From the NCBI RefSeq assembly GCF_000022085.1, contig NC_011894.1, positions 4,579,001-4,643,000 on the forward strand: 64,000 nt of DNA. Direction: 5' to 3'. Positions 26,413 through 34,985 of this stretch are shown piece after piece; the stretch's first letter is position 1, and every line of letters starts with the position of its first letter. Both the position numbers and the translations under genes were made by a program. The stretch comes from Methylobacterium nodulans ORS 2060. GTDB lineage: Bacteria; Pseudomonadota; Alphaproteobacteria; Rhizobiales; Beijerinckiaceae. The notes under the pieces are model-generated. The model saw only the letters and a program-made list of their open reading frames with translations. It ran no database searches and had not been told where the DNA came from.

Positions 26413-27363
26413 ATGGGCCGCTCCAAGCCTCTCACGCTGGCGCGCATCGTCACGTTCGCCGCCGCGGTGGGCCTGCCGGGCCTCGTCCAGGCGGCTGATC
26501 TGCTCCCGCCGCCGCCTCCGCTGCCGCCCCCGCTCGATGTCGGCGGCGGCTGGTACCTGCGCGGCGATGTCGGCGCCAGCATCTATACCGAGCCGAAGCT
26601 CTCGACCCTGCCGCAGCCCGATCCGGTGCGCTACTACAACAGCGACATCGGCGGCGGCGGATTCGCCGGCGTGGGTATCGGCTATCAGTTCAATCCCTGG
26701 CTGCGCGGCGACGTTACGGGCGAGTACCGGTTCTCAGCCGGCCTGCGGACCAATGACAGCATCGACGCCAAGGTGCCCTACACCGTGCAGGGCCCGGACG
26801 GCCTGCGTGGCGTCTTCTCCGATCACACGGACGAGACCACGAACGGACATCTGTCATCCGGTGTCGTGCTGGCGAATGTCTACGCCGATCTCGGCACCTG
26901 GTACGGCGTGACGCCGTTCATCGGCGGCGGCGTCGGCGTCGCGTTCAACCATCTGTCGGGCTTCTCCGACAGCAGCCTCAATCTGATCAGGTACAACCTC
27001 ATCGACGCTGCCGGCAATGTCGGCACGGACGTCTATTCGCAGGGCGGCGTGAGCGGCGGCATCTACAAGTCCAGGACGACGACCAGCCTCGCCTGGGCGC
27101 TGCATGCGGGTCTGTCGTATGCGGTCACGCCTGGACTGAAGCTCGAACTGGCCTACCGCTACATGAACCTGGGCGAGGCGCGCACCGGCGTCCTGAACTG
27201 CTTCTGCGGGGCGAGCTACGCACCGATCAAGATCAAGGATATCGAGTCGCACGACATCAAGCTCGGCATGCGCTGGATGTTCGGCGTGCCGGTGGTCGCT
27301 CCTGTTCCGGCACCGGTCGCCGCCTACGAGCCGCCGCCCGGGCCGATCGTGCGCAAATATTGA
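26413..27363 (+). CDS. outer-membrane beta-barrel protein (Omp25/RopB-like)
   Basis: A 316-residue precursor. Signal peptide residues 1-28 end in VQAADLL. A proline-rich spacer PPPPPLPPPLDVGGG precedes the barrel, whose alternating strands include GWYLRGDVGAS, GFAGVGIGYQFNPWLRGD, LKLELAYRYMNLGEA and the last strand IKLGMRWMF. A short C-terminal tail rich in proline ends in RKY after the barrel. Such eight-stranded porin-like proteins are major surface proteins of Hyphomicrobiales. The next gene is a clear paralogue, only about 85 bases away, so tandem duplication is likely. Confidence 0.88.
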   Translation: MGRSKPLTLARIVTFAAAVGLPGLVQAADLLPPPPPLPPPLDVGGGWYLRGDVGASIYTEPKLSTLPQPDPVRYYNSDIGGGGFAGVGIGYQFNPWLRGDVTGEYRFSAGLRTNDSIDAKVPYTVQGPDGLRGVFSDHTDETTNGHLSSGVVLANVYADLGTWYGVTPFIGGGVGVAFNHLSGFSDSSLNLIRYNLIDAAGNVGTDVYSQGGVSGGIYKSRTTTSLAWALHAGLSYAVTPGLKLELAYRYMNLGEARTGVLNCFCGASYAPIKIKDIESHDIKLGMRWMFGVPVVAPVPAPVAAYEPPPGPIVRKY

Positions 27364-27448
27364 GGTCGCGTTCGGCGGTTCATCGTCACCATCACGGGAG
27401 CGAAGGGCGGCGCCGGAAAGCCGGATGTTCCGCCGGAGAGGGCGAATC

Positions 27449-28288
27449 ATGGAAGGATTGCGTCAATGCTGGCCGGCTGCGGCGCTCGGCCTGGTCCTGG
27501 TTGGCGCCTCGCCGGCCGGCGCCGCCGATCTCCTTCCGCCGCCGCCGCCCCTGCCGGCTCCTGCGCCGGCCGTGGAGATCGGAACCGGCTGGTATCTGCG
27601 CGGTGACTTCACGGCGAGCGACTTCCACAAGCCGGGCGATGATACGCTGCCCGGCACGCCCGGGGCCAAGCTCGTCGACCTGCGCCTGAGCTCGACGCAG
27701 GGCTATGGCGGCGGCATCGGCTACCGCTTCAACAGCTTCCTGCGGGCCGACTTCACCGTCGATGCGCGCAGCCGCAGCCGCTTCCACGATTACAGCTCTC
27801 GCACCGGGTTCGTGGAGGGCTTCAACGAAGAGGCCGGCAAGCTCGACGTGCTGACCGGATTGTTCAACGTCTATGCCGACCTCGGCACCTGGTGGGGCTT
27901 CACGCCCTATATCGGCGCGGGCGTCGGCTTCGCCGAGAAGCGGTTCCACAGCGCCTGGACGCGGACCACCTGCCTCACGGTCACTTGCGGCGACACGCAG
28001 CCGATCTACGCGATCGGCCCGCAGGCCGTCGATCTGCGGGCGAACCACAGCGTCACGACCTTCGCCTGGGCGGCCATGGCGGGCCTGTCCTACGAAATCG
28101 GCAAGGGCGTCAGCATCGACGCCAGCTACCGCTACCTCGACATCGGCAAGGCGCGGACCGGCTTCGACGCCTACGGCTACAATACCCGCCTCAAGAACAT
28201 CACCGCCGACGAGTTCCGGATCGGCCTGCGCTGGGCCTTCGGCGCGGTGCCCTTCGCGGGCTTGGCGGGCATGCCCGCCGCCTACTGA
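27449..28288 (+). CDS. outer-membrane beta-barrel protein, paralogue of the preceding one
   Basis: A 279-residue precursor with the same plan as its neighbour: signal peptide, ADLLPPPPPLPAPAPAVE spacer, GTGWYLRGDFTASDF first strand, and the pairs GYGGGIGYRFNSFLRADF and SIDASYRYLDIGKARTG. It contains two cysteines (TTCLTVTCG) in one loop that may form a disulfide. The start at 27449 has GGAGAGGG upstream. The last strand is FRIGLRWAFGAVPFAG. It is probably cotranscribed with the first barrel gene, and a strong hairpin follows the stop. Confidence 0.88.
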   Translation: MEGLRQCWPAAALGLVLVGASPAGAADLLPPPPPLPAPAPAVEIGTGWYLRGDFTASDFHKPGDDTLPGTPGAKLVDLRLSSTQGYGGGIGYRFNSFLRADFTVDARSRSRFHDYSSRTGFVEGFNEEAGKLDVLTGLFNVYADLGTWWGFTPYIGAGVGFAEKRFHSAWTRTTCLTVTCGDTQPIYAIGPQAVDLRANHSVTTFAWAAMAGLSYEIGKGVSIDASYRYLDIGKARTGFDAYGYNTRLKNITADEFRIGLRWAFGAVPFAGLAGMPAAY

Positions 28289-28334
28289 CCGGGCAGGGCG
28301 CCGTCGCACCCGTTGCGGTCAGGAGGCCCGGTAG

Positions 28335-28367
28335 GAGGCCCGGAGCGGCGCAACCGCTCCGGGCCTC
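28335..28367 (+). terminator. hairpin terminator after the barrel pair
   Basis: GAGGCCCGGAGCGG (28335-28348) pairs perfectly over 14 bp with CCGCTCCGGGCCTC (28354-28367), loop CGCAA. No long T-run follows, only CGTCCGTTCC, so it may act as a factor-assisted terminator or stabilise the mRNA end. Confidence 0.65.
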
Positions 28368-28482
28368 GTCCGTTCCGGAACAGGCGAATCCCATTAACGC
28401 GCAAGACAATCTTAAGGTTACCGCGCGATTATCGACCGAGACGTTCCACAGCTGAAGTCGACGCACCGCCGGGGCCGCCCTC

Positions 28483-29382
28483 ATGCGTATCGTGATCTCC
28501 GGGTTTCTTGCCGGATTGTGCATCATGGGTGTCACCCCGGCGCGGGCGGCGGATCTCGACTTCGGGACCCTGCGCGGCGGCAGCTACGACACGCCCGCAC
28601 CGGTCGGAAACTGGGACGGGTTCTATGTCGGCGGGCATGGCGGCTGGACGAGCACGAGCTTCGGTTTCGGCAACGTCTTCCAGGCCCCTGTCGCGAACTA
28701 TTTCCGGCTGACCACCTACGAGGCGAACCTGAGCGCCTCGACGCTCCTGCGCGCGCAGGACGCGCGGCGTGACGGCACCTCGTTCGGCGCCTATGCCGGT
28801 GTCAACTTCCAGTTCGACGAGTTCGTGGCCGGCGCCGAGCTCGATTACACTCATCTCGGCGTTACGGGATCCACGACAGACGCGATCGCCCGGCAGAAGG
28901 TCACGGACGGCTACTGGCAGGCGCTGTCTCTGGTGGGCGAGGCGAAGACCCGCCTCGACGACTACGCGACCATCCGCGCCCGGTTCGGCTATGATGCCGG
29001 CAACTTCATGCCCTACGTGACCGGCGGCTTCGCCATCGGCCGCGCGCAGATCACCGACACGGTGACGATCCAGGCCCGCGGCTACGATCAAGCCACCTAC
29101 AACAGCAATCAGGCGACAGGCGCCACGGCGTATGTCAACCGCGACGGCTACCGGTCGTTCGACCCGACGAACGTGAGCCGGAGCGTCGTCGCCGATCCCG
29201 ACGTGGTGCAACGGACGCGGGAGAAGATCGTCGGCGGCATCGCGGCGGGCGCCGGCATGGAGTTCGCGCTCACGGCCAACATCCTGCTCCGGGCGGAGTA
29301 CCAGTTCGTGCAGTTCAACGACTTCGACGGTCACAAGGCGAACATCAACACCGTGCGGGGCGGCGCCTCGGTGAAGTTCTGA
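28483..29382 (+). CDS. outer-membrane beta-barrel protein (Omp31-like)
   Basis: A 299-residue precursor with signal peptide (cleavage near ARAAD). The Omp31 hallmark NWDGFYVGGHGGW begins the barrel. Later strands include GAYAGVNFQFDEFVAGAELDYTHLG, ATIRARFGYDAGNFMPYVTGGFAIG, the penultimate LRAEYQFVQFND and the final strand INTVRGGASVKF ending in Phe, the BAM recognition residue. It is more distant from the two previous barrels than they are from each other. It has its own leader, with AT-rich sequence near 28408. Confidence 0.9.
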   Translation: MRIVISGFLAGLCIMGVTPARAADLDFGTLRGGSYDTPAPVGNWDGFYVGGHGGWTSTSFGFGNVFQAPVANYFRLTTYEANLSASTLLRAQDARRDGTSFGAYAGVNFQFDEFVAGAELDYTHLGVTGSTTDAIARQKVTDGYWQALSLVGEAKTRLDDYATIRARFGYDAGNFMPYVTGGFAIGRAQITDTVTIQARGYDQATYNSNQATGATAYVNRDGYRSFDPTNVSRSVVADPDVVQRTREKIVGGIAAGAGMEFALTANILLRAEYQFVQFNDFDGHKANINTVRGGASVKF

Positions 29383-29468
29383 GGCGAAGTTCTGAGGCGC
29401 TTGCGGCAGGCGCCGAACCGGCCCAGTGTCGCGCGCCGCCGGCCGGCGGCGCGATGCGAGGCTCCGGC

Positions 29469-30236
29469 ATGCAGCGTCTCTCCGGGAAGGTCGCCCTGAT
29501 CAGCGGCGGCGCGCGCGGGATCGGCCTCGCCACGGCGCGGCGCTTCGCCGAGGAGGGGGCGGCCGCGGTGATCCTCGGGGATATCGACGCGGAGGCCGGC
29601 GCGCGGGCCGCCGCCACGCATCCGGCCTTCCACTTCGCCGCCCTCGACGTGACCCGCGACGAGGCGTGGCAGGAGGTGGCGGACGAGGCCGTGCGGCGCC
29701 ACGGCGGCCTCGACGTCGTGGTCAACAGCGCCGGCATCGCCGTGGTGGCGACGATCGAATCCGTCACCCTCGCGCAGTGGCGCCGGGTGCAGGACGTCAA
29801 TGTGGACGGGACCTTCCTCGGCTGCCGGCATGCCGTGCGGGTGATGAAGCCGCCGCAGGGCCGCGGCGGCGCGATCATCAATCTCTCGTCGGTGTCCGGA
29901 ATCGTCGGCGGTCACAATCTGGCGGCTTATAACGCGTCGAAGGGCGCGGTGCGGCTGCTGACGAAATCGGTGGCGCTCCACTGCGCCCGGCAGGGCTACG
30001 GGATCCGCTGCAACTCGATCCATCCGGGCTTCACCGAGACGGACATGCTGTACGACCTCGCGGCGGGCGGGCGCGACCCCGAGGCCCTGCGCGAGCGCCT
30101 GCGGGCCTCGGTGCCGCTCGGGCGCAATGCGCGGGCCGACGAGATCGCCGCGATGGCGGCCTACCTCGCGGCCGACGAGTCGAGCTTCGTCACGGGGGCC
30201 GAGTTCGTGATCGACGGCGGGGTCACGGCGCAGTAG
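29469..30236 (+). CDS. short-chain dehydrogenase/reductase
   Basis: A 255-residue classical SDR. The cofactor motif is SGGARGIG, followed by an acidic GDIDAEAG segment that favours NAD(H). The structural NSAG motif, catalytic SSVSGIVG serine, and YNASKGA tyrosine/lysine are intact, and the C-terminus EFVIDGGVTAQ is typical. I prefer the ATG at 29469, where MQRLSGKVALISGG starts at the usual distance; an ATG at 29454 is possible. Closest families include 3-alpha/7-alpha-hydroxysteroid and glucose dehydrogenases, but no substrate can be assigned. It stands alone. Confidence 0.87.
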   Translation: MQRLSGKVALISGGARGIGLATARRFAEEGAAAVILGDIDAEAGARAAATHPAFHFAALDVTRDEAWQEVADEAVRRHGGLDVVVNSAGIAVVATIESVTLAQWRRVQDVNVDGTFLGCRHAVRVMKPPQGRGGAIINLSSVSGIVGGHNLAAYNASKGAVRLLTKSVALHCARQGYGIRCNSIHPGFTETDMLYDLAAGGRDPEALRERLRASVPLGRNARADEIAAMAAYLAADESSFVTGAEFVIDGGVTAQ

Positions 30237-30327
30237 GGCGGAAACCATACGCACGGATCCTGCGCGGGGCTTAACGCTCCGCTCGGCCCGGGCGGCGATC
30301 CTCCGCGGACCGCCGGAGTTCTCGCCC

Positions 30328-30600
30328 ATGCGCCGCCCCGTCCTGCCTGCCGGTCTTCTTCTCTGCCTCGCCCTGGCGATTCCCGCCGCAGCCGACGGCA
30401 TGCCGCCGGGCTACGCCCCGGCGCTGCCCCGCCATGCTCCGGCAGATCTCGATCGTCGCCCGCGCCGACCCGACCGGGCGTTCCGGATCCAGCCGGTCAC
30501 CTACGGCGAGACGGACGGCGTGGCCTATCACGCCTGGATGCCGCGCAACGAGCGCCTGCCGATCTACAACGAGCCGCCGCCGTTCTTTCCCGAGGACTGA
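30328..30600 (+). CDS. small secreted hypothetical protein
   Basis: A 90-residue protein with a signal peptide (MRRPVLPAGLLLCLALAIPAAA) and a mature part rich in Pro, Arg and Asp, with FRIQPVTYGETDGVAYHAW and PRNERLPIYNEPPPFFPED. No family recognised. Codon use resembles neighbours. Its stop is seven bases from the stop of the convergent HNH gene. Confidence 0.55.
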   Translation: MRRPVLPAGLLLCLALAIPAAADGMPPGYAPALPRHAPADLDRRPRRPDRAFRIQPVTYGETDGVAYHAWMPRNERLPIYNEPPPFFPED

Positions 30601-30607
30601 GCCCGGG

Positions 30608-31159
30608 TCAGGTCTCCAGCTCGCTGTCCCAGTACAGGTAGTCCATCCAGGTGTGGTGGTACTGCCGGTGGTCGAACTCCGGCTGGCGGCGATGCAGCTC
30701 GTAGCGGCTCGGCCGCCGCGGCGGGTTGAGGAGGGGCATCTCGGCCTCCTCGGGCGTGCGGTTCGCCTTGCGCAGGTTGCAGGGGCTGCAGGCCGCGACC
30801 ACGTTCTCCCAGTTCGACTGGCCCCCGCGCGAGCGTGGCACCACGTGGTCGAAGGTCAGCCCTCCCGCCGGCAGCCGGATCCCGCAATACTGGCAGCTGA
30901 ACGTGTCGCGCAGATAGATGTTGTAGCGCGTGAAGGCCGGGCTGCGCGCCATCGCCACGTAGTTCTTGAGGGCGACCACGCTCGGCACCTTGAGCGAGCG
31001 GCTCGGCGAACGCGCCTCGACATCGTAGCTCGCCACCAGCGTGACGCGGTCGAGGAACAGGGCGGTGAACGCGTCCTTCCAGGACCACAGCGAGAGCGGA
31101 TTGTAGGAGAGCGGCCGATAATCCGCGTTCAGCACGAGGGTTTGAAGATCCAGCATCAT
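30608..31159 (-). CDS. HNH endonuclease
   Basis: A 183-residue protein of a conserved HNH family. The N-terminus MMLDLQTLVLNADYRPLSYNPLS is very typical of this group in alphaproteobacteria and cyanobacteria. Zinc knuckles CQYC and CSPC flank the nuclease core LTFDHVVPRSRGGQSNWENVVAAC, where Asp-His, Asn and the last Asn/Lys of CNLRKAN form the active site. The family is usually chromosomal and not tied to phages. Its target is unknown; DNA repair or RNA cleavage are both possible. The first Met may be at 31159 or 31156. Confidence 0.9.
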   Translation of the reverse strand: MMLDLQTLVLNADYRPLSYNPLSLWSWKDAFTALFLDRVTLVASYDVEARSPSRSLKVPSVVALKNYVAMARSPAFTRYNIYLRDTFSCQYCGIRLPAGGLTFDHVVPRSRGGQSNWENVVAACSPCNLRKANRTPEEAEMPLLNPPRRPSRYELHRRQPEFDHRQYHHTWMDYLYWDSELET

Positions 31160-31702
31160 CCTGCCCTGACGACTGTCCGGCTGCGGCGAGGGCTCCCGGA
31201 GGATGGCCGGGGCTCGCGACGCTCGCGGAGGCAGGGGATGGGCTGCATCGCCTACCTCACGCTATGTCCGGGGGAGTGAGGGGACACGGCGGAAGGCCGG
31301 CATGGCCGCCGGGACGGCGGTTGCCGTGGATCGCGCGAGCCCGAGACGGTGCCGGGCCTATGTGCTGCTGGACCGAGATGATCGACGCCACCTGCTCGCA
31401 GCAGACCGGAAGGGCCGAGTCCATTGCTCTTTCATTCTAGTAGCAGGATGACAGGCTTGTGAAGGTTCGGACTTGTCCTGCGGCGTCGCGCCCACAGCCC
31501 CTTCGAGCAACCGTCCGAGGCGGACCGGCGATTTTTCGCCCCATTGCTCGGCGATGGGCTGTCGGCCTCCACGTGAGGCGTCCCCTGCGCTACCGTTGCG
31601 GGACCAGCGGAGCCGCGGTGGCTCCGATCCCGGAGAGGACGCGCCCGGACCGCCGGGTCCGCAGCCCGGACCGCTTGGGTCCGCAGGACGAGAAGGAACG
31701 CC
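31160..31702. other. 543-bp gene-free stretch before the MscS gene
   Basis: Both strands carry only short open frames with poor starts. The plus-strand frame 31203-31451 lacks a ribosome site. Its C-terminal portion (YVLLDRDDRRHLLAADRKGR) and the opposing MKEQWTRPFRSAAS reading at 31434-31358 look protein-like but match nothing I know. I see no tRNA, hairpin terminator or copy of the repeats found elsewhere. Possibly a decayed gene. Confidence 0.3.
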
Positions 31703-34354
31703 ATGACGTTGCGCCGATGGATCGCCGCCCTGATGACCGCCGCCGTGCTGGCGCCGGGCCTCGCGGCCGCGCAAGGCCCCGCGGCGAAACCGGATGCCAA
31801 GGCGCAGGCGCCGCAAGCCACGCAAGCGCCGCAGGCCACGCAAGCCGCGCCGCCGGCGCAGGCTGCGCCGCAGACCGCCCCGCCGGCCGCCCCGGCGCCG
31901 AAGCCGCCGCCGACCCCGATCTCCGAGCAGATCAAGCAGATCCGCGCCCAGCTCGACCAGGAGAAGGCGGATCTCGATCAGCGCGAGCAGGCGCTGACCC
32001 ACCACGACCTCAACAAGGACGATCTCGCTCTCCTGCGCGACGGCATCGATCCGGTGGCCGAGCGGCTGCGCCACGTCATCGACAACCTCGGTCCGCGGCT
32101 CGAGGCGGCCAAGGAGCGCCTGAACCAGCTCGGACCCAAGCCCAAGGAGGGCGCCGAGGCCCCGGACGTGGCCCAGGAGCGCGCCCAGCGCGAGGGCGGC
32201 GTCGCCGAGATCGACGAGACCATGCGCCTCGCGCGCTCGCTCCTCGTCCAGAGCGAGCAGATCACCGACCAGATCAGCAACCGCCGCCGGGCCGCCTTCA
32301 CCCGCGCCCTGTTCGAGCGCACGGACGGGCTGGTGAGCCCGAACCTCTACGCGCGGGCGGCCACGAGCCTGCCGCGCGACCTCAAGGCGGCCGAGACCGC
32401 ACTCGACGACATCGTCGGCCAGCTGGGGCGCAACGGCACGCCGCTGCGTCTCCTCGTGGTCGCGCTCGCCATCGGCGTCTCGGTGGCGCTCTACATCGCC
32501 CGGCGCCACATCGCCCCGCGGCTCGGGCGGCGCGACGCCGCCAAGGAGACCGCCAAAGCGCCCTCGCGCCGGGCGAAGGTGCTGGCCGCCTGGCGCGTCG
32601 TGCTGGCGGGCGCCGTGCCTGCGGTGGCCGGCAGCTTCGTGGTGAGCTTCGCCATCACGGCGACGGACCTCGTGCCGGACCGGTTCTCCACCGTGGCGCA
32701 CGGGATTCTGATGGCCCTGGCCTTCGTGGCCGTGGTCGAGGCGGTGACGGATGCGCTCCTGTCGCCCGGCAAGCCCGACTGGCGCCTCGTCGCCATGGAG
32801 GACGCGACGGCCGAGCGCCTGACCCGCCTCGTGGTCGGGATCGCCTTCGTCATCGCCATCGGGCGCACGATCGAGGAGTTCAACGAGGCGATCGCGGTCG
32901 GCCTGCCGGTCAGCATCATCACGCGCGGCATCTTCGCGGCGGTGGTCACAGTGGTGATGGCGGAGGGCCTGCGCCGCTTCGCCGCCCGGGCCGAGACCGA
33001 CGAGGCCTGCCTCGGCCCCTACGTGGCGGCGGAATCGAGCACCAGCATCGGCGGCCCGCTGCGGATCGTCGGCTGGATCGTGACCGCGGCGGTGGGCCTC
33101 TGCGCGCTCTCCGGCTACATCGCGCTCTCCTCCTTCCTGATCGACCAGCTGGTCTGGACCGCCATCGCGGTGGCGCTGCTCTATCTCGCCATCACCAGCG
33201 CCGATGCCTTCATCGGCGGCACGCTGCAGAACGATTCGCGGATCGCCACCGCCCTCCAGGCCAATACCGGCCTGCGCAAGAAGTCCCTGAATCAGATCGC
33301 CGTCCTGATGGGCGGCCTCGTGCGCGTCGTGCTGGTCACGGTCGCGGCGGTGCTGCTGCTGGCGACCTGGGGCGTCGACTCGACCGACATCTACGCCTCC
33401 TTCCGGGCGGCCTTCTTCGGCTTCAAGGTCGGCGACGTCACGATCTCGCTCTCGACCATCGTCATCGCGCTCGGGCTGTTCATCCTCGGCCTCGCCATCT
33501 CGCGGGTGGTCAAGCGCTGGCTGGAGAACACCTACCTGCCGGCCACCGATCTCGAAGCCGGCCTGCGCAACTCGATCGCGACCATCACGGGCTATATCGG
33601 CTTCCTGGTCTCGCTCACGGTCGCCTTCTCGTATCTGGGCCTCAGCCTGGAGAAGATCACGATCGTCGCCGGCGCGCTCTCGGTCGGTATCGGTTTCGGC
33701 CTGCAATCGATCGTCAACAACTTCGTCTCGGGCCTGCTGCTCCTGTGGGAGCGGCCGATCCGGGTCGGCGACCTCGTGGTGATCGGCGACAACGAGGGCT
33801 ATGTGCGGCGCATCAGCGTGCGCTCGACGGAGATCCAGACCTTCGACCGCTCGGCCGTGATCGTGCCGAATTCCAACCTGATCTCCGGCGTGGTGAAGAA
33901 CCGGGTGCGCGGCGACCGCACCGGCCGCGTCTCGATCACCGTGAACGTGCTGCGCAACCAGGACCCGGTGCGCGCCGCCGAGCTGATCGTCGGCTGCGCC
34001 AAGGCCCATTCCGACGTGCTGAAGGAGCCGCCGCCCCGCGTGGTGTTCCGCAAGATCGGCGATCCCTTCCTCGAATTCGAGCTGATCGCCATGATCACGG
34101 ATGTCGCCTCGCAGCTGAAGGTGCAGAGCGACCTCAACTTCGCGGTGTTCAAGACCTTGTCGGACGAGGGGCTCATCCCCAATCTCGGGCCCGGGGCGAG
34201 CATCGTCACCGTGCAGGGGCTGGAGCCGGTTCAGGACGCGTTGGGGCAGATCGCCCGGGCGGTGGTGCCCGCGGTGGCTCCCCCGGCCGATCCGGTTACG
34301 CGGTCCCCGGCGGGCGGGGGCGAGCGCCGCCGAACGCCCGAGTCCGTGCCGTGA
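31703..34354 (+). CDS. mechanosensitive channel of the DUF3772/MscS type
   Basis: An 883-residue inner-membrane protein. It has a signal peptide (cleavage after LAAAQG) and a Gln/Ala/Pro-rich low-complexity stretch (residues 30-73, with QAPQATQ repeats). A periplasmic coiled-coil DUF3772 domain follows to about 240, then roughly ten membrane helices. The MscS core contains the pore helix GALSVGIGFGLQSIVNNFVSGL and the beta domain WERPIRVGDLVVIGDNEG. It should open under membrane tension to release solutes in osmotic downshock. The next gene overlaps its stop by four bases, so a functional link to that lipoprotein is possible. Confidence 0.93.
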   Translation: MTLRRWIAALMTAAVLAPGLAAAQGPAAKPDAKAQAPQATQAPQATQAAPPAQAAPQTAPPAAPAPKPPPTPISEQIKQIRAQLDQEKADLDQREQALTHHDLNKDDLALLRDGIDPVAERLRHVIDNLGPRLEAAKERLNQLGPKPKEGAEAPDVAQERAQREGGVAEIDETMRLARSLLVQSEQITDQISNRRRAAFTRALFERTDGLVSPNLYARAATSLPRDLKAAETALDDIVGQLGRNGTPLRLLVVALAIGVSVALYIARRHIAPRLGRRDAAKETAKAPSRRAKVLAAWRVVLAGAVPAVAGSFVVSFAITATDLVPDRFSTVAHGILMALAFVAVVEAVTDALLSPGKPDWRLVAMEDATAERLTRLVVGIAFVIAIGRTIEEFNEAIAVGLPVSIITRGIFAAVVTVVMAEGLRRFAARAETDEACLGPYVAAESSTSIGGPLRIVGWIVTAAVGLCALSGYIALSSFLIDQLVWTAIAVALLYLAITSADAFIGGTLQNDSRIATALQANTGLRKKSLNQIAVLMGGLVRVVLVTVAAVLLLATWGVDSTDIYASFRAAFFGFKVGDVTISLSTIVIALGLFILGLAISRVVKRWLENTYLPATDLEAGLRNSIATITGYIGFLVSLTVAFSYLGLSLEKITIVAGALSVGIGFGLQSIVNNFVSGLLLLWERPIRVGDLVVIGDNEGYVRRISVRSTEIQTFDRSAVIVPNSNLISGVVKNRVRGDRTGRVSITVNVLRNQDPVRAAELIVGCAKAHSDVLKEPPPRVVFRKIGDPFLEFELIAMITDVASQLKVQSDLNFAVFKTLSDEGLIPNLGPGASIVTVQGLEPVQDALGQIARAVVPAVAPPADPVTRSPAGGGERRRTPESVP

Positions 34355-34860
34355 CCCTGACGCAAGCCGCTTTCCGGTTCATCGCCCTCTCGGCGCTCGC
34401 AGCTTCCCTCGCCGCCTGCGCCGGGAGCGAGGTCGCGCGCCAGACGCAGGCGGGCCCGTCCCTCTACTGGCCCATGACGACCGCGAGCGCACAGCTCGAC
34501 CTCGCCACCGCCCGCGACATGATCGGGGCCTACCGGCGCAACAAGGGCCTGCCCGCACTTGCCCTCGATCCGGGGCTCCAGCGCCTCGCCGAGACGGAGA
34601 GCGCCGCCATGGCGGCCGCCGACCGGCCGAGCCAGGCGGACATCGTCAAGACGGTGGCGGCGCGGATGGGCTTCTCCGACCCCAAGGCCAATCTCTCGGC
34701 CGGCTATCACACGCTGGCGGAGGCGTTCTCCGGCTGGCGCGACAGTCCCGCCCACAACGCCGTTCTGCTCGCGCCCGATGCCACCCGCATGGGCATCGCC
34801 ACCGCCTACGCCCCGGGATCGAAGTACAAGGTCTACTGGACCCTGCTGGTGGCGAAGTAG
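34351..34860 (+). CDS. CAP-domain lipoprotein
   Basis: A 169-residue protein starting at a GTG that overlaps the channel's TGA (GTGA). A lipoprotein signal ends at Cys23 in SLAAC, so it is probably lipid-anchored. The rest is a CAP/SCP-like domain: LATARDMIGAYRRNKGLPALALDP, QRLAETESAAMAA, the helix with AHNAVLLAPDATRMGIATAYAP, and a final strand YWTLLVAK. Bacterial CAP proteins are extracellular and their activity is mostly unknown. Overlap with the MscS gene implies translational coupling. Confidence 0.85.
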   Translation: MTLTQAAFRFIALSALAASLAACAGSEVARQTQAGPSLYWPMTTASAQLDLATARDMIGAYRRNKGLPALALDPGLQRLAETESAAMAAADRPSQADIVKTVAARMGFSDPKANLSAGYHTLAEAFSGWRDSPAHNAVLLAPDATRMGIATAYAPGSKYKVYWTLLVAK

Positions 34861-34881
34861 GGCATCGCGGCAGGAGCGGCG

Positions 34882-34945
34882 TCATCCGACATCCGCTTGC
34901 TGGCTTCGCCATGCGGATCTCGGCTGCGCTCAATCGCCGCGCAGG
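34882..34945 (+). repeat. dispersed repeat C, copy 2
   Basis: GTCATCCGACATCCG and TGGCTTCGCCATGCGG match the minus-strand sequence at 13453-13515, with a partly changed tail (CGGCTGCGCTCAATCGCCGC). It fills the 125-bp gap between two convergent genes. Confidence 0.5.
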
Positions 34946-34985
34946 CTCGGTAAGACGGTCTCCGAACCGGTCGTCCGAAACCGGA

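Noticed and set aside
31203..31451. 82-codon plus-strand frame as a gene
   Set aside because: No ribosome site, weak composition, and the frame covers sequence with equally open shadows; kept only as an unexplained stretch.
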